From Moraxella atlantae NBRC 14588 (GTDB lineage Bacteria > Pseudomonadota > Gammaproteobacteria > Pseudomonadales > Moraxellaceae): a DNA stretch of 64,000 nucleotides. Both the position numbers and the translations under genes were made by a program. Positions 28,223 to 37,854 of the stretch are shown here, in pieces (within the stretch, counting starts at the first letter, position 1; each line of letters starts with the position of its first letter). A model generated the notes under the pieces. The model made no database searches and had not been told where the DNA came from. It saw only the letters and a program-made list of their open reading frames with translations. The DNA is taken from positions 35,516 to 99,515 of the forward strand of contig NZ_BCUL01000008.1 in the NCBI RefSeq assembly GCF_001591265.1. The letters run 5' to 3'.

Positions 28223-28912
28223 CTAACGTGCGGCAAGACTGTCCAAATCGTGTTGCAGCGCGTCAAAACACACGGAAGTATCAAAGCCGCGATATTGCAA
28301 AAAACGTAACTGACGGGCTTTTTCTTTTGGCGTGGTGGGTACACTTGCGCCAAATTTTTTGACGCGTGTTTCGACGGCAAGCGTCAGCCAATCGACGTTG
28401 GCAGCATCAGACTTAGCAGCATCAGATGCGGCGGTATCAGCCGCTGTGGGTGGGGTATCATCTTGGCTATCAGCTGGGCTAATGGTGGCGTTGTCATTGG
28501 CAGCAAAAAACTCTGCGTGCTTGCTCATCCAATCATCAATATCGCGCGCGCTATGCAAGGTTGTAAGCCCATGGCGTTTGATATCGTGCCAGATGCGCGT
28601 GCGCCCATGTCCTTTGCGCACACCTGCAGCAATCAATGCGGCGGTCATGCGTGTGTCGCTTTGGTAGCCCTCAGCGGCAAACTCAACCAGCAATGCCTCA
28701 ACCCGCACGGCATCACACCCCTTTGCCAGTAGCTTGTCGCGCAGCTCTTGCGCCGAGTGTTCACGCCGCCCAAGATAATAAAACGCCAACCAACGCATAT
28801 ACGCGTCTTGCTTGATTTGGGCATGATAGGCGGCGCGTTCATCATCTGTCATCAGTTGGGCTTGGATATCTGCCAACAAATCGGCAGGCGCGTCGGAGGT
28901 GGGTTGGTTCAT
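28223..28912 (-). CDS. recX: RecX regulatory protein
   Basis: Protein of 229 residues (or 239 from TTG at 28942) that limits RecA filaments. YLGRREHSAQELRDKLLAKG is the first RecX helical repeat and KARQLRFLQYRGFDTSVCFDAL the last. An Ala/Asp/Ser-rich, low-complexity insert of about 45 residues (roughly 140-185) splits the repeats and makes it longer than E. coli RecX (166). It lies directly downstream of recA, behind a hairpin. Confidence 0.85.
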   Translation of the reverse strand: MNQPTSDAPADLLADIQAQLMTDDERAAYHAQIKQDAYMRWLAFYYLGRREHSAQELRDKLLAKGCDAVRVEALLVEFAAEGYQSDTRMTAALIAAGVRKGHGRTRIWHDIKRHGLTTLHSARDIDDWMSKHAEFFAANDNATISPADSQDDTPPTAADTAASDAAKSDAANVDWLTLAVETRVKKFGASVPTTPKEKARQLRFLQYRGFDTSVCFDALQHDLDSLAAR

Positions 28913-28945
28913 GGCGTTGTGTTGATGGGTGATGTCAGGCAAAAT

Positions 28946-28975
28946 AGCAAAAGCCTAGGCGATGTACCTAGGCGG
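28946..28975 (-). terminator. Hairpin between recA and recX (attenuating terminator)
   Basis: GCCTAGG/CCTAGGC, seven perfect pairs around a seven-base loop, followed on the minus strand by CTTTTGC. In E. coli a terminator at this spot lets only a fraction of recA transcripts reach recX; the same role is inferred here. Confidence 0.6.
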
Positions 28976-28997
28976 TGTGGTGTGCCAGTACGCTGGC

Positions 28998-30047
28998 TTA
29001 TGATTCATCGACCAAAACTTCGTCTTCAGTGTCTTCGTCTTCATTGACGGTAGGCACATCAGCGAATTTTTCGGCGCGGATTTTGGCTTCAATCTCTTGT
29101 GCGATGGCAGGATTTTCTTCCAAAAAGCGGATCGCGTTGTTGCGCCCCTGTCCGATTTTGCTGTCTTGATAGCTGTACCACGCGCCCGATTTTTTAACCA
29201 AATCCATATCCACGCCAATATCAATCAGCTCACCCAAGAAATTGGCACCCACGCCGTACAAGATGTCAAACTTGGTTTCTTTAAACGGTGGCGCAAGCTT
29301 GTTTTTGATGACCTTGACGCGTGTTTCGTTACCGATAATGCTGTCGCCATCTTTGACCGAGCCAATGCGGCGAATATCAAGGCGCACTGAGGCATAAAAT
29401 TTCAGCGCGTTACCGCCTGTTGTGGTCTCAGGTGAACCAAACATCACGCCGATTTTCATACGAATTTGGTTGATGAAAATCACCATACAGTTTGAGCGTT
29501 TGGCATTGCCCGTGATTTTACGCAAGGCTTGGCTCATCAAGCGCGCTTGCAAGCCCATGTGGCTATCGCCCATTTCGCCCTCAATTTCAGCTTTTGGCGT
29601 CAAGGCAGCGACCGAATCGACCACAATCAAATCCACCGCGCCCGAGCGCACCAGCATATCGGCAATTTCAAGCGCTTGTTCGCCATTATCGGGCTGGGTG
29701 ACCAGTAGCGCATCGACATCCACGCCGAGTTTTTGCGCATACACAGGGTCAAGCGCGTGCTCAGCATCGATAAACGCACACGTGCCGCCTTGTTTTTGGC
29801 ATTGCGCGATGGCTTGCAAGGTCAATGTGGTTTTGCCTGAGCTTTCAGGACCGTAAATCTCAACAATACGCCCTTTGGGCAAACCGCCGATACCCAGCGC
29901 GATATCTAACCCCAACGAACCCGTTGGCACCACATCAACCTTGACCTTGGCAGACTCATCACCAAGGCGCATGATGGTATTTTTGCCGTATTGCTTCTCG
30001 ATTTGCGACAACGCGGCGGCTAACGCTCTTGCTTTATCTGCGTCCAT
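28998..30047 (-). CDS. recA: RecA recombinase
   Basis: Protein of 349 residues. Walker [26 protein letters not shown], the L1/L2 loops ([30 protein letters not shown]) and an acidic C-terminal tail ([15 protein letters not shown]) are all present. It drives strand exchange and SOS-type responses. I saw no obvious LexA box upstream; Moraxellaceae are known for lacking a canonical LexA. Confidence 0.98.
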   Translation of the reverse strand: MDADKARALAAALSQIEKQYGKNTIMRLGDESAKVKVDVVPTGSLGLDIALGIGGLPKGRIVEIYGPESSGKTTLTLQAIAQCQKQGGTCAFIDAEHALDPVYAQKLGVDVDALLVTQPDNGEQALEIADMLVRSGAVDLIVVDSVAALTPKAEIEGEMGDSHMGLQARLMSQALRKITGNAKRSNCMVIFINQIRMKIGVMFGSPETTTGGNALKFYASVRLDIRRIGSVKDGDSIIGNETRVKVIKNKLAPPFKETKFDILYGVGANFLGELIDIGVDMDLVKKSGAWYSYQDSKIGQGRNNAIRFLEENPAIAQEIEAKIRAEKFADVPTVNEDEDTEDEVLVDES

Positions 30048-30332
30048 ATGGACTCCTTATTTAGTAGGTAGATTTTTGTTAAACTTAAATATAACTTAAA
30101 AAATGCCTATAAAATTTTTACTGATTGTTAAACGTTGATGAAGCTATGATAGCAAATTTTGGACTAAAAAAAAGCGCATGGACGTGGCAAAACGACATAT
30201 CTTGTCGTATGAAAAATCAGACTATTTGGGCAACCAAATACCCTAAATAGTGCTGAAACACCGCCAAAACAAGCCACGTATGCCTGTAAATCATGTTAAA
30301 AACTGCTAAAACCAAATCGGCGCGAGCATTGG
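30048..30332 (-). promoter_or_regulatory. recA upstream region with inverted repeats
   Basis: No gene. ACGACA...TGTCGT and CTATTT...AAATAG inverted repeats lie at about 30193-30252. In Acinetobacter, recA has a structured 5' leader that matters for induction; whether these repeats are transcribed is unknown. Confidence 0.3.
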
Positions 30333-31259
30333 CTATTGTTTTGCCAACGCTTGTAAAACGGTGTTGTCGTCAAACACAAATCCTTGCGCCAACAATGCTT
30401 GTGGCACGACTTTTTGTCCATCAAGCAGTAGGGTTGCCATTTCACCAAACAATGTTTTAACGACAAAGGCAGGCAAGGTTGCCAGCGTTGGGCGGTGCAG
30501 CCATTGCCCCATCGCCTTGGTAAATTCGGTATTGGTGACGGGCTTGGGATTGGTCAGATTATAAATTTGCTGATGATCGAGCGGTTGGCGCAAATTTTGC
30601 GTGATAATAAACATCACCGCACGCACCCAGTCATGGCGGCTAATCCAGCTCATCACTTGCTTGCCGTTGCTAAGTTTGCCGCCTAACCCTAGCTTAAATG
30701 GCATTACCAGTCGTCCGACCATACCGCCGTTTGGGTCAATCACCACACCCGTACGCACGATAGCAACAGGCACAATACCTTGCACGCTCAACGCCAACTT
30801 TTCCCACACGGCGCAAATCTCGTGGGCAAAATCGGCTTTGACGGGCGCGTGATGCTCAGTTAGCGCGGTGGTGTCAGTTTCATCTTGCGCGCCGTACCAA
30901 CCAATTGCTGAGCCACTAACCAGTAATTTGGGCTTGTCACCCATACGGGCGATATAATCGACTACCGCTTGTGTGGGCTGTAGGCGGCTTGCAAACAGCT
31001 GTTGTTTACGCGTATCTGTCCAGCGGCTATCGGCAATGCCTGCGCCTGCTAGGTTGATGATGACCGCATAGTATTTGTCGGTGCGGGCAAGGTCATTATA
31101 GCTCATCACTGCATCGGCGATATCGCGCTGCTGTTCTTGGATAGGTGAGCGCGACACCCATGTGACGTTTACGGTATTGCCATCGATGCCGCAGTGTTGT
31201 AACGCATGGGTCAAAGCCGTGCCTAAAAATCCTGAACCGCCTGTAATTAAAATATCCAT
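30333..31259 (-). CDS. yfcH: TIGR01777-family NAD(P)-dependent epimerase (YfcH-like)
   Basis: Protein of 308 residues of the extended short-chain dehydrogenase family. ITGGSGFLGTALTHAL binds the dinucleotide. NLAGAGIADSRWT and SGSAIGWYG are the family blocks (the latter carries the active-site Tyr region). A C-terminal DUF1731 (LPAFVVKTLFGEMATLLLDGQKV) closes the protein. The substrate is unknown; links to division-associated sugar metabolism have been suggested for relatives. Confidence 0.85.
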   Translation of the reverse strand: MDILITGGSGFLGTALTHALQHCGIDGNTVNVTWVSRSPIQEQQRDIADAVMSYNDLARTDKYYAVIINLAGAGIADSRWTDTRKQQLFASRLQPTQAVVDYIARMGDKPKLLVSGSAIGWYGAQDETDTTALTEHHAPVKADFAHEICAVWEKLALSVQGIVPVAIVRTGVVIDPNGGMVGRLVMPFKLGLGGKLSNGKQVMSWISRHDWVRAVMFIITQNLRQPLDHQQIYNLTNPKPVTNTEFTKAMGQWLHRPTLATLPAFVVKTLFGEMATLLLDGQKVVPQALLAQGFVFDDNTVLQALAKQ

Positions 31260-31581
31260 AAATGATCCTGATAAAAATTTGTGTGCGTGAATAAAATCTT
31301 GTCACTGCTGCTTTTGTCATTGCTTTGATGACATCGATGAGAAGGGCGTAGATCATGGGCTAATGATCCCATGTATCATAGCAGACATGGCTGCCGATAT
31401 AGCCAAAAAACTGCCTTGCCCCCGTCTTTAACCCACACAAATTTGCCACTTGTAAAACCAGACAATCACCCAAATAAAGCGTAAAGTCAAACAGTTGCTG
31501 CAAGCTTATGCGCAACGTCTAGACAGCCTAACAGTCATTTAACAATCAACACAAATTTTACTCACTTACATAAGATCAAAG
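31260..31581. other. Intergenic region between yfcH and the alcohol dehydrogenase gene
   Basis: Divergent promoters must lie here. I see no gene, repeat or riboswitch in it. Confidence 0.4.
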
Positions 31582-32760
31582 ATGAATAACTTTCAATATT
31601 ACAACCCCGTGCGCATCGTATTTGGTGAAGGGCAAATCGACGCGCTTGCCGATTTGGTACCCGAAAACGCGCGCGTGCTTATCACCTATGGCGGTGGTTC
31701 TGCCAAACGCACAGGCACGCTAGATGAAGTCAAAACCGCACTGCAAGGCAAACACCGAGAAATCTTTGAGTTTGGCGGCATTGAACCAAACCCCGAATTT
31801 ACAACCTTGATGAAAGCGGTGGACATGGTGCACGCCAACAACATCGATTTTTTATTGGCAGTCGGTGGCGGTTCGGTGCTTGATGGCACCAAGTTTATCG
31901 CGCTGACGGCAACGCTTGATGATGATGCCGACCACGAAAAAGCGTGGGAGGCACTCAAAGGTTATACCCGTGACATCAAACAAGCTTTGCCATTGGGTAC
32001 TGTCTTGACAATTCCTGCCACAGGCTCTGAGATGAACTCAGGCGGCGTGATCAACCACAGCGAACGTAAAGCCAAATTGCCGTTTGGCAACCCGTTGGTG
32101 TTTCCACAGTTTTCTATCCTTGACCCTGCCAAAACGCTGACCTTGCCCGAGCGTCAAGTCATGAATGGCATTGCTGATGCCTTTGTGCATGTCATGGAAC
32201 AGTATTTGACGTATCCTGTAAACGCCAAAGTGCAAGACAGCTACGCCGAAAGTCTGCTCAAAATCTTGATTGAAGAAGGGCGCGCGGTCAAAGCCGATCC
32301 CAACGACATGGCAACGCGTAAAAACATCATGTGGACAGCGACCATGGCACTCAACGGCTTGATTGGTGTTGGTGTACCACAAGACTGGACAACCCACATG
32401 ATTGGGCATGAGCTGACATCGTTGCATGGCATCGACCATGCGCGCACCTTGACGATTGTGCTGCCTGCAGTGATGCGTGAGCTCAAAGACAGCAAAAAAG
32501 ACAAACTGCTGCAATACGCCGAAAACGTTTGGCAAATCCGTGACGGCAGCGATGAGGACAAAATCGAGCAAGCGATCAGCCGCACTGAAGCGTTTTTCCG
32601 CGAGCTTGGCTTGCCTGTGCGTTTGTCTGACGTTGATTTGGACGCATCTGCAATCGCGCCGATTGTCAACCAACTCAAAGAACACAACATGGTGCAACTG
32701 GGCGAACACCGTACCAATGATTTGGCGGTCTCTGAACGCATTTTAAACACCGCGGTTTAA
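31582..32760 (+). CDS. Iron-containing alcohol dehydrogenase (YqhD/butanol dehydrogenase type)
   Basis: Protein of 392 residues, group III dehydrogenase. VGGGSVLDGTKFIAL binds the cofactor. The metal ligands fit the block GIADAFVHVMEQYLT (Asp, His) and the later IGHELTSLHGIDHARTL (His residues). YqhD-type enzymes reduce a wide range of aldehydes with NADPH. The gene converges on pyruvate decarboxylase across one shared terminator, so acetaldehyde is a reasonable substrate, by inference. Confidence 0.85.
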   Translation: MNNFQYYNPVRIVFGEGQIDALADLVPENARVLITYGGGSAKRTGTLDEVKTALQGKHREIFEFGGIEPNPEFTTLMKAVDMVHANNIDFLLAVGGGSVLDGTKFIALTATLDDDADHEKAWEALKGYTRDIKQALPLGTVLTIPATGSEMNSGGVINHSERKAKLPFGNPLVFPQFSILDPAKTLTLPERQVMNGIADAFVHVMEQYLTYPVNAKVQDSYAESLLKILIEEGRAVKADPNDMATRKNIMWTATMALNGLIGVGVPQDWTTHMIGHELTSLHGIDHARTLTIVLPAVMRELKDSKKDKLLQYAENVWQIRDGSDEDKIEQAISRTEAFFRELGLPVRLSDVDLDASAIAPIVNQLKEHNMVQLGEHRTNDLAVSERILNTAV

Positions 32761-32800
32761 TTGGTTTGATCAGCGCTTAATTATTTAGCCATCATGTCAT

Positions 32801-32835
32801 AAAAAAAGACCTAAGCGCGCTTAGGTCTTTTTTTT
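32801..32835. terminator. Perfect bidirectional terminator between the dehydrogenase and pdc
   Basis: AAAAAAAGACCTAAGC / GCTTAGGTCTTTTTTTT, a near-perfect palindrome with U-tracts on both strands. Confidence 0.9.
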
Positions 32836-32869
32836 AAGCCGCTAGATTTTGCGGCTGAGTGTTGCCAAA

Positions 32870-34588
32870 TTATACGTGTTTTGGTGGGCGCGCGTTGGCT
32901 TCTGCTGCCGCACTGCCCCAAGTGATTAGCTGTTTGGTGTAATCATCGTGATCGATTTGGCATTCAATCAACACAGGACCGCCTTTGTGAGCTTTGGCTT
33001 GCATGATAGCATCGTTGAGCTCGCCTGCTGTCGTCGCCGTCAAGCCCAAGCCCTTGCCGTCTTTACCATTAAATGCGTTCATCAATGCTGCATAGTCCCA
33101 GTTTTGGTAGTAATTGTACGGGCCTTCGTGGATGGCTGATTCAATCACATAACCATAATTATTGACCACCACCATGATGATTTCTTGTTTTAATTCAATC
33201 ATCTTAGAAATCTCTTGCACGGTCAATTGGAATGAGCCATCACCAATCATCAGCACCACGCGGCGCTCAGGCTGATCGCCTAACGCATAGCCGAGGCTGG
33301 CAGGCAATGACCAACCGATTGAGCCGTACTGCATTTCAATTTCAAACCCTGCACCATTTGGCAAACGCATATACATGCCATTGAACCAAGAATCGCCCGT
33401 TTCAACGACCAACGTGGTGTCTGCATCAATCAACTTGTGCTCAATTTGATTGACCATTTCGGCACGGCTTAGACGTGCATCGGCGGCTTGTGGGGTGTAA
33501 TCCACCACCTCACCGATTTGGTTATCGCGGTTGAATTGCTCAAGGGTGGTTTTGTTGGCATTGACATGGGCCACCAAACCATCAAGCACCTGCGCCATGG
33601 GCACGTTGGTGAAGTCGGCTTCAGGCAGCTGTACATCCCAAGCGCGTACATCAATCATTTTTTCACGCTCTGGCAATGCCATCGTCCAGCCTACGGTTGA
33701 ATAATCGGTGAACACGCCACCTACTGACAACACCATGTCTGACCATTCCATGATGGCATCACAACCAGGGCTGCTAACCTTGCCCAAATATACGCCGATA
33801 AATTGCGGATGATCTTCTGGGAAAAAGCTTTTAGCGTTTGGCAGGACAGCCACCGCACAGCCTAAAGCCTCAGCTAAGCGGCGAAACGCATCTACCGCAC
33901 CAAATGAACGCAAATGCGGCCCTGCCAATAGCACAGGTTTTTCTGCTTGATTAAGCTGCTCGGCAATTGCTTTGATGGCAGCATTGAGTGCTGCTTCATT
34001 AACAGGCAGTGGCGTGTTACCACCTACAGGCGCGTCAAGTAGCAACGGCTGAGGAGCCGAACACTTAGCGGTTGATAGGTTGGCAGGAATTTCAATATAC
34101 GCAGGCTTACGCTCACGAATCGCGGTGCGAATAGCGTTATCAATCTGAGCGGGTGCGTTTTCAGCGTGTAAAATCCGCTCTGCCGCGCACGTTACGCGTT
34201 TGATCATCTCATATTGATAGCTAAAATCATGCGTTGCAATACTATGATGGACAAAGCGATTAGAAAAAATATCATTGCTATTGGGTGCTGAGCACACAAA
34301 AATCACAGGCAACCGCTCGGCATACGCACCAACGATGCCATTGAGTGCCGAAAAAGCGCCCACGTTAAACGTCGTAATCATCGCGCCTGCGCCATTAGCA
34401 CGCGCATAGCCTTCGGCTGCATAAGCGGCGTTTAGCTCATTGCAGTTACCAACATACTGCATGTTTTTGTTGCTTATAAGCTCATCAAGCAAAGTTAAGT
34501 TATAGTCACCAGGCACGGTGAAATAGTATTTTAGCCCGATTTCCTCTAGCCGAGTAGCTAGGTATTTACCAATGGTGGTTTGTTCCAT
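32870..34588 (-). CDS. pdc: Pyruvate decarboxylase (ThDP-dependent)
   Basis: Protein of 572 residues that converts pyruvate to acetaldehyde and CO2. Catalytic residues match Zymomonas PDC: Asp28 (PGDYN), Glu51 (CNELN), His114-His115 (FVHHS) and the Glu after NNYGYVIE. GDGSFQLTVQE opens the ThDP motif. The block IHEGPYNYYQNWDYAALM and length argue for true PDC over indolepyruvate decarboxylase. ATG at 34588 follows GAGGTT. True PDC is uncommon in bacteria. The convergent aldehyde reductase and nearby glycerol dehydrogenase suggest fermentative or redox-balancing metabolism. Confidence 0.88.
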   Translation of the reverse strand: MEQTTIGKYLATRLEEIGLKYYFTVPGDYNLTLLDELISNKNMQYVGNCNELNAAYAAEGYARANGAGAMITTFNVGAFSALNGIVGAYAERLPVIFVCSAPNSNDIFSNRFVHHSIATHDFSYQYEMIKRVTCAAERILHAENAPAQIDNAIRTAIRERKPAYIEIPANLSTAKCSAPQPLLLDAPVGGNTPLPVNEAALNAAIKAIAEQLNQAEKPVLLAGPHLRSFGAVDAFRRLAEALGCAVAVLPNAKSFFPEDHPQFIGVYLGKVSSPGCDAIMEWSDMVLSVGGVFTDYSTVGWTMALPEREKMIDVRAWDVQLPEADFTNVPMAQVLDGLVAHVNANKTTLEQFNRDNQIGEVVDYTPQAADARLSRAEMVNQIEHKLIDADTTLVVETGDSWFNGMYMRLPNGAGFEIEMQYGSIGWSLPASLGYALGDQPERRVVLMIGDGSFQLTVQEISKMIELKQEIIMVVVNNYGYVIESAIHEGPYNYYQNWDYAALMNAFNGKDGKGLGLTATTAGELNDAIMQAKAHKGGPVLIECQIDHDDYTKQLITWGSAAAEANARPPKHV

Positions 34589-34645
34589 GGATAACCTCGT
34601 ATTTAGGTAGTTAAAAAATGCCCAAGTTGTAATGAAAAATGTCAA

Positions 34646-35065
34646 AACGGAGCGATGACTGGATGGTTGATTGATTTGATTAATATAGATTGATCAAAAC
34701 ACCAATTTAAAACGCATTTTTAAGTATAACAAACCGCAACACATTAAACTAAGCCTAAAAAGTTTCTGCACGTAAACATCGGTTTGGTTTTTAAACGGAG
34801 CGTTATTGGCGCTGATTATGCAATTTTGGAAGGCTAGGCTGAATAATTAAAAAAATATTTTGTAAAATGAAGACGTTATGGCAACCTAATGATTGCTGAC
34901 GATCTATAAAACCGCGTAAATTAAGTATGATGTGGATCATCACATCCATGTATTGTTACACCCAAAGCCAAAGGATTAAACTTAAAACTACACAATACCT
35001 AACAAATTTTCACAAAATACTTTAAGCAATATATTGTGCAAAACCATTGCATATTTTACAATACA
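34646..35065. other. AT-rich intergenic region between pdc and the TerC riboswitch
   Basis: About 420 bases without a supported gene. It must hold the pdc promoter and the promoter for the riboswitch transcript. GATGTGGATCATCACATCC at about 34928-34946 is an imperfect inverted repeat that could be an operator. Confidence 0.35.
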
Positions 35066-35260
35066 GACCATCAAGGGGAGTAACTTCCTACTTTCTTATA
35101 AGTTTGTCTTTCTTATAAGTTTGTGGCTTATCGTCATTACATAAGACATATTGGTTTGTCCTTATCGGTAAGTCAGCTATTGTCAAAATAGTTAGCCAGA
35201 CCTTGACCTGTTGAATCACTTGTGGTTGGCATGGGTCGAGGTCTTTGTGTATTTGGCTGA
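35066..35260 (+). promoter_or_regulatory. yybP-ykoY manganese riboswitch upstream of terC
   Basis: The transcript carries the hallmark GGGGAGTAA near the 5' side of stem P1 and GCCAGACCTTGACC at the 3' side. TCAAGG (35071-35076) pairs with CCTTGA (35201-35206) to close the aptamer. The same 3' strand, AGACCTTGACC (35198-35208), can instead pair over 11 bp with GGTCGAGGTCT (35234-35244). The two folds exclude each other, as in a switch. This class senses Mn2+ and commonly precedes TerC/Alx-type genes. Confidence 0.75.
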
Positions 35261-35321
35261 CTGTCTTTCATCGCTCACTACAAGATTGTCACATTTTTGA
35301 TGATATGTAAGAGGAGCGAGT

Positions 35322-36323
35322 ATGCTACTTGTCGGTTTATCGGATGCAGCATCAGCGGTGGCTATTGGTAGCCCGATGTTGTACGCGGTGTTTTTTGCCA
35401 TCGTCGCTGCGCTGTTGTTGGTCGATTTTTTTACCTTTAAAACGCCCGGGGCAGGCGAGGCGGTATCTTTGCGCCAAGCAGGACTGTGGAGTGCCATTTG
35501 GGTGGGGGTGTCGGTGCTGTTTGCTGCAGGATTGTGGTGGTATATACAGCAGTCGGTCAGCACGGCAGTTGCCAATCAAAAGGTTGGTGAGTTTTTCACA
35601 GGTTATCTGCTTGAAAAGTCATTGGCGGTGGATAACGTATTTGTGTGGTTGATGATTTTTGGCGCGTTTGCAGTATCGCCTGCCATGCAGCGTAAGATTT
35701 TGTTGTATGGTGTGATTGGTGCGATTGTCATGCGTACGGTGATGATTTTTGCTGGAGCGTGGCTAATCCAAGAGTTTAGCTGGATTTTGTATATTTTTGG
35801 CGCGTTTTTGCTGTACACAGGGGTGAAAATGTGGCGCAATCATGAGGAGCAAAAAGACCCCAAACAATCTGGTTTGTACCGTTTTTTGCAAAAACATTTA
35901 CGCGTGACTGATGATAGCCGTGATGATACTGGGCAAGAGCGGTTTGTTGTCGTTAAACAGGGCGTGAAGTATGCCACGCCGCTGGCAATTGTGCTGATTT
36001 TGGTTGAACTGTCCGATGTGATTTTTGCGGTAGATTCGATCCCTGCAATTTTTGCTGTCACGACCGATCCGTTTATTGTGCTTACGGCTAACTTATTAGC
36101 GATTTTGGGCTTACGGGCGATGTTCTTTTTGTTGGCAGGTTTGGCAGATAAGTTTCATTTGTTGCCGTATGCGCTCAGTGTGATTATGGTGTTTATCGGC
36201 GTTAAGATGTTGCTACTTGATGTGTTGCATGTACCGATGGCAATTTCGCTGGGCTTTATTGTGCTGGTCTTGTCTGTCACAGCGATTTTGTCGGTCAAGT
36301 TTCCACAATTGGGTAAAGTCTAA
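35322..36323 (+). CDS. TerC family membrane protein (Alx-like, probable Mn2+ export)
   Basis: Integral membrane protein of 333 residues with about nine helices. The TerC core is GYLLEKSLAVDNVFVWLMIF and LILVELSDVIFAVDSIPAI; the acidic residues inside these helices are likely metal ligands. The Mn-riboswitch upstream supports a manganese role like that of E. coli Alx, rather than tellurite resistance. ATG at 35322 follows AGAGGAG. Confidence 0.88.
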   Translation: MLLVGLSDAASAVAIGSPMLYAVFFAIVAALLLVDFFTFKTPGAGEAVSLRQAGLWSAIWVGVSVLFAAGLWWYIQQSVSTAVANQKVGEFFTGYLLEKSLAVDNVFVWLMIFGAFAVSPAMQRKILLYGVIGAIVMRTVMIFAGAWLIQEFSWILYIFGAFLLYTGVKMWRNHEEQKDPKQSGLYRFLQKHLRVTDDSRDDTGQERFVVVKQGVKYATPLAIVLILVELSDVIFAVDSIPAIFAVTTDPFIVLTANLLAILGLRAMFFLLAGLADKFHLLPYALSVIMVFIGVKMLLLDVLHVPMAISLGFIVLVLSVTAILSVKFPQLGKV

Positions 36324-36404
36324 ATTGGGTAAAGTATAAGTCGAGTAGAGCAGAAACTGCGCGCCAATGGCTGCTAGCTAAGGCGCAACAGGATGTTATG
36401 ATCC

Positions 36405-36435
36405 AATAAGCCTTTGCCATAAAGGCTTATTTTTT
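36405..36435 (+). terminator. Terminator after terC
   Basis: AATAAGCCTTT/AAAGGCTTATT with a five-base loop, then TTTT. Confidence 0.75.
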
Positions 36436-36660
36436 GCTTGTTGTTGTCACGCCGTCTATCGCTAACCGCTATTTGGCGGGTGTGACCTTTGTGGTATTGC
36501 CAGCTAATCGATCACCTAAAATTATTTTGGATTGACCAGTCACCAAATGATCAGGTAAAACCTTACTAAAGGTGGGGATTTGTGCTAAGATGAAATTGAT
36601 GGTTACGCTATTGTCGTTTTACTGCTCTTAAAAAACCATGTACAACAACAGGAGAATGCC

Positions 36661-37764
36661 ATGAGTGTCATCAAGTCAATCACATCCCCGATGAAATTTT
36701 TGATCCAAGCCAATTTGCTGTCACAATTGGGTGAATACCTCAAGCCGTATGGTAAGGCAGGTCTGTTGGTTTGTGACCCTTTTATTTTGCAAAAAGCCCA
36801 ACAAGACACCGAAGCAACCTTTAAAGAACACAATATCCAAGCAGTATTTAGTAAATTTAGCGGTGAGACCACAGACGATGAAATCAATCGTTTGCGTGCT
36901 ATCATGGATGACAACAACGCTGAATTTGTGGTCGGGCTTGGCGGTGGTAAAACCCTAGATACTGCCAAAGCGGTGGCGTATTATCAAAAAGTGCCTGTGA
37001 TTATTTTTCCAACACTGGCTTCGACTGACGCGCCTTGTACGGCTTTGACTGTGGTGTACAACAACGACGGTTCATTTAACCGTTATTTGTTCTTGCCCAA
37101 CAACCCCGATGCGGTGTTTGCCGACACCAAAATTCTTGCCAGTGCACCTGCACGCTTCTTTGCAGCAGGGGTGGGTGATGGCTTGGCGACGTATTTTGAG
37201 GCACGCACGTGCTATGAGACAAACGGCACCAACTTGGTCATGATGAAACCAACGCTCACGGGTCTAGGCATTGCCAAGATGTGCTATGAAACTATCCGAG
37301 ACTACGCGCCACAAGCTATGAGTGCTGTGGCAAGCAAAAGCGTCACCCCAGCATTAGAGCGCACCATTGAGGCGACGATTTATATGAGCGGCGTGGGTGC
37401 AGAATCAGGCGGTTTGGCGGCTGCCCATGCGATCCATAACGGCATGACTGTGGTGGAGGACTTGCACGCTGCCATGCACGGTGAAAAGGTGGTGTTTGGT
37501 TTGCTGACCCAGCTTGTTATGGAAGGCGTACCGCAAGCAGAGCTTGATGAGGTCATCGGTATTGTCAAAGCGGTGAATTTACCTTTAACGCTAGAGGATA
37601 TGGGGCTTAAGGCGTTTAAAGAGTCTGAATGGCGCGAGGTTGCCAAGCTTGCCTGTAGCGAGGATGAAACCATTCACAATGAGCCGTTTGAGGTCACGCC
37701 CGACTTGGTGTATGACGCGATTGTGGCAACCAATGCCTTGCTACACGCTTATAAAGACAAATAA
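36661..37764 (+). CDS. gldA: Glycerol dehydrogenase
   Basis: Protein of 367 residues, metal-dependent group III dehydrogenase that oxidises glycerol to dihydroxyacetone with NAD. GLGGGKTLDTAKAVAYY binds NAD, GVGDGLATYFEART carries the metal Asp, and AAHAIHNGM plus HAAMHGEKVVFG carry the metal His residues. A ribosome site AACAGGAG precedes the ATG. It is transcribed alone; no dihydroxyacetone kinase is nearby. Confidence 0.92.
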   Translation: MSVIKSITSPMKFLIQANLLSQLGEYLKPYGKAGLLVCDPFILQKAQQDTEATFKEHNIQAVFSKFSGETTDDEINRLRAIMDDNNAEFVVGLGGGKTLDTAKAVAYYQKVPVIIFPTLASTDAPCTALTVVYNNDGSFNRYLFLPNNPDAVFADTKILASAPARFFAAGVGDGLATYFEARTCYETNGTNLVMMKPTLTGLGIAKMCYETIRDYAPQAMSAVASKSVTPALERTIEATIYMSGVGAESGGLAAAHAIHNGMTVVEDLHAAMHGEKVVFGLLTQLVMEGVPQAELDEVIGIVKAVNLPLTLEDMGLKAFKESEWREVAKLACSEDETIHNEPFEVTPDLVYDAIVATNALLHAYKDK

Positions 37765-37783
37765 CCCACGGCGTATTTTGTCC

Positions 37784-37812
37784 AAAAGACGGTCAGCTGA
37801 CCGTCTTTTTTG
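37784..37812. terminator. Bidirectional terminator between gldA and the ggt remnant
   Basis: AAAAGACGGTCAGCTGACCGTCTTTTTT, a perfect palindrome with a T-run. Confidence 0.85.
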
Positions 37813-37854
37813 GTTTTGGTGTGAGTGTCTTAAGCAATGTTTTGAAAAGATAAT

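Noticed and set aside
32870..34588. Indolepyruvate decarboxylase as the product
   Set aside because: Length and the NNYGYVIE...NWDYAALM region match pyruvate decarboxylase; kept only as a minor alternative.
35322..36323. Tellurite-resistance role for the TerC protein
   Set aside because: No other ter genes nearby, and the upstream riboswitch points to manganese.
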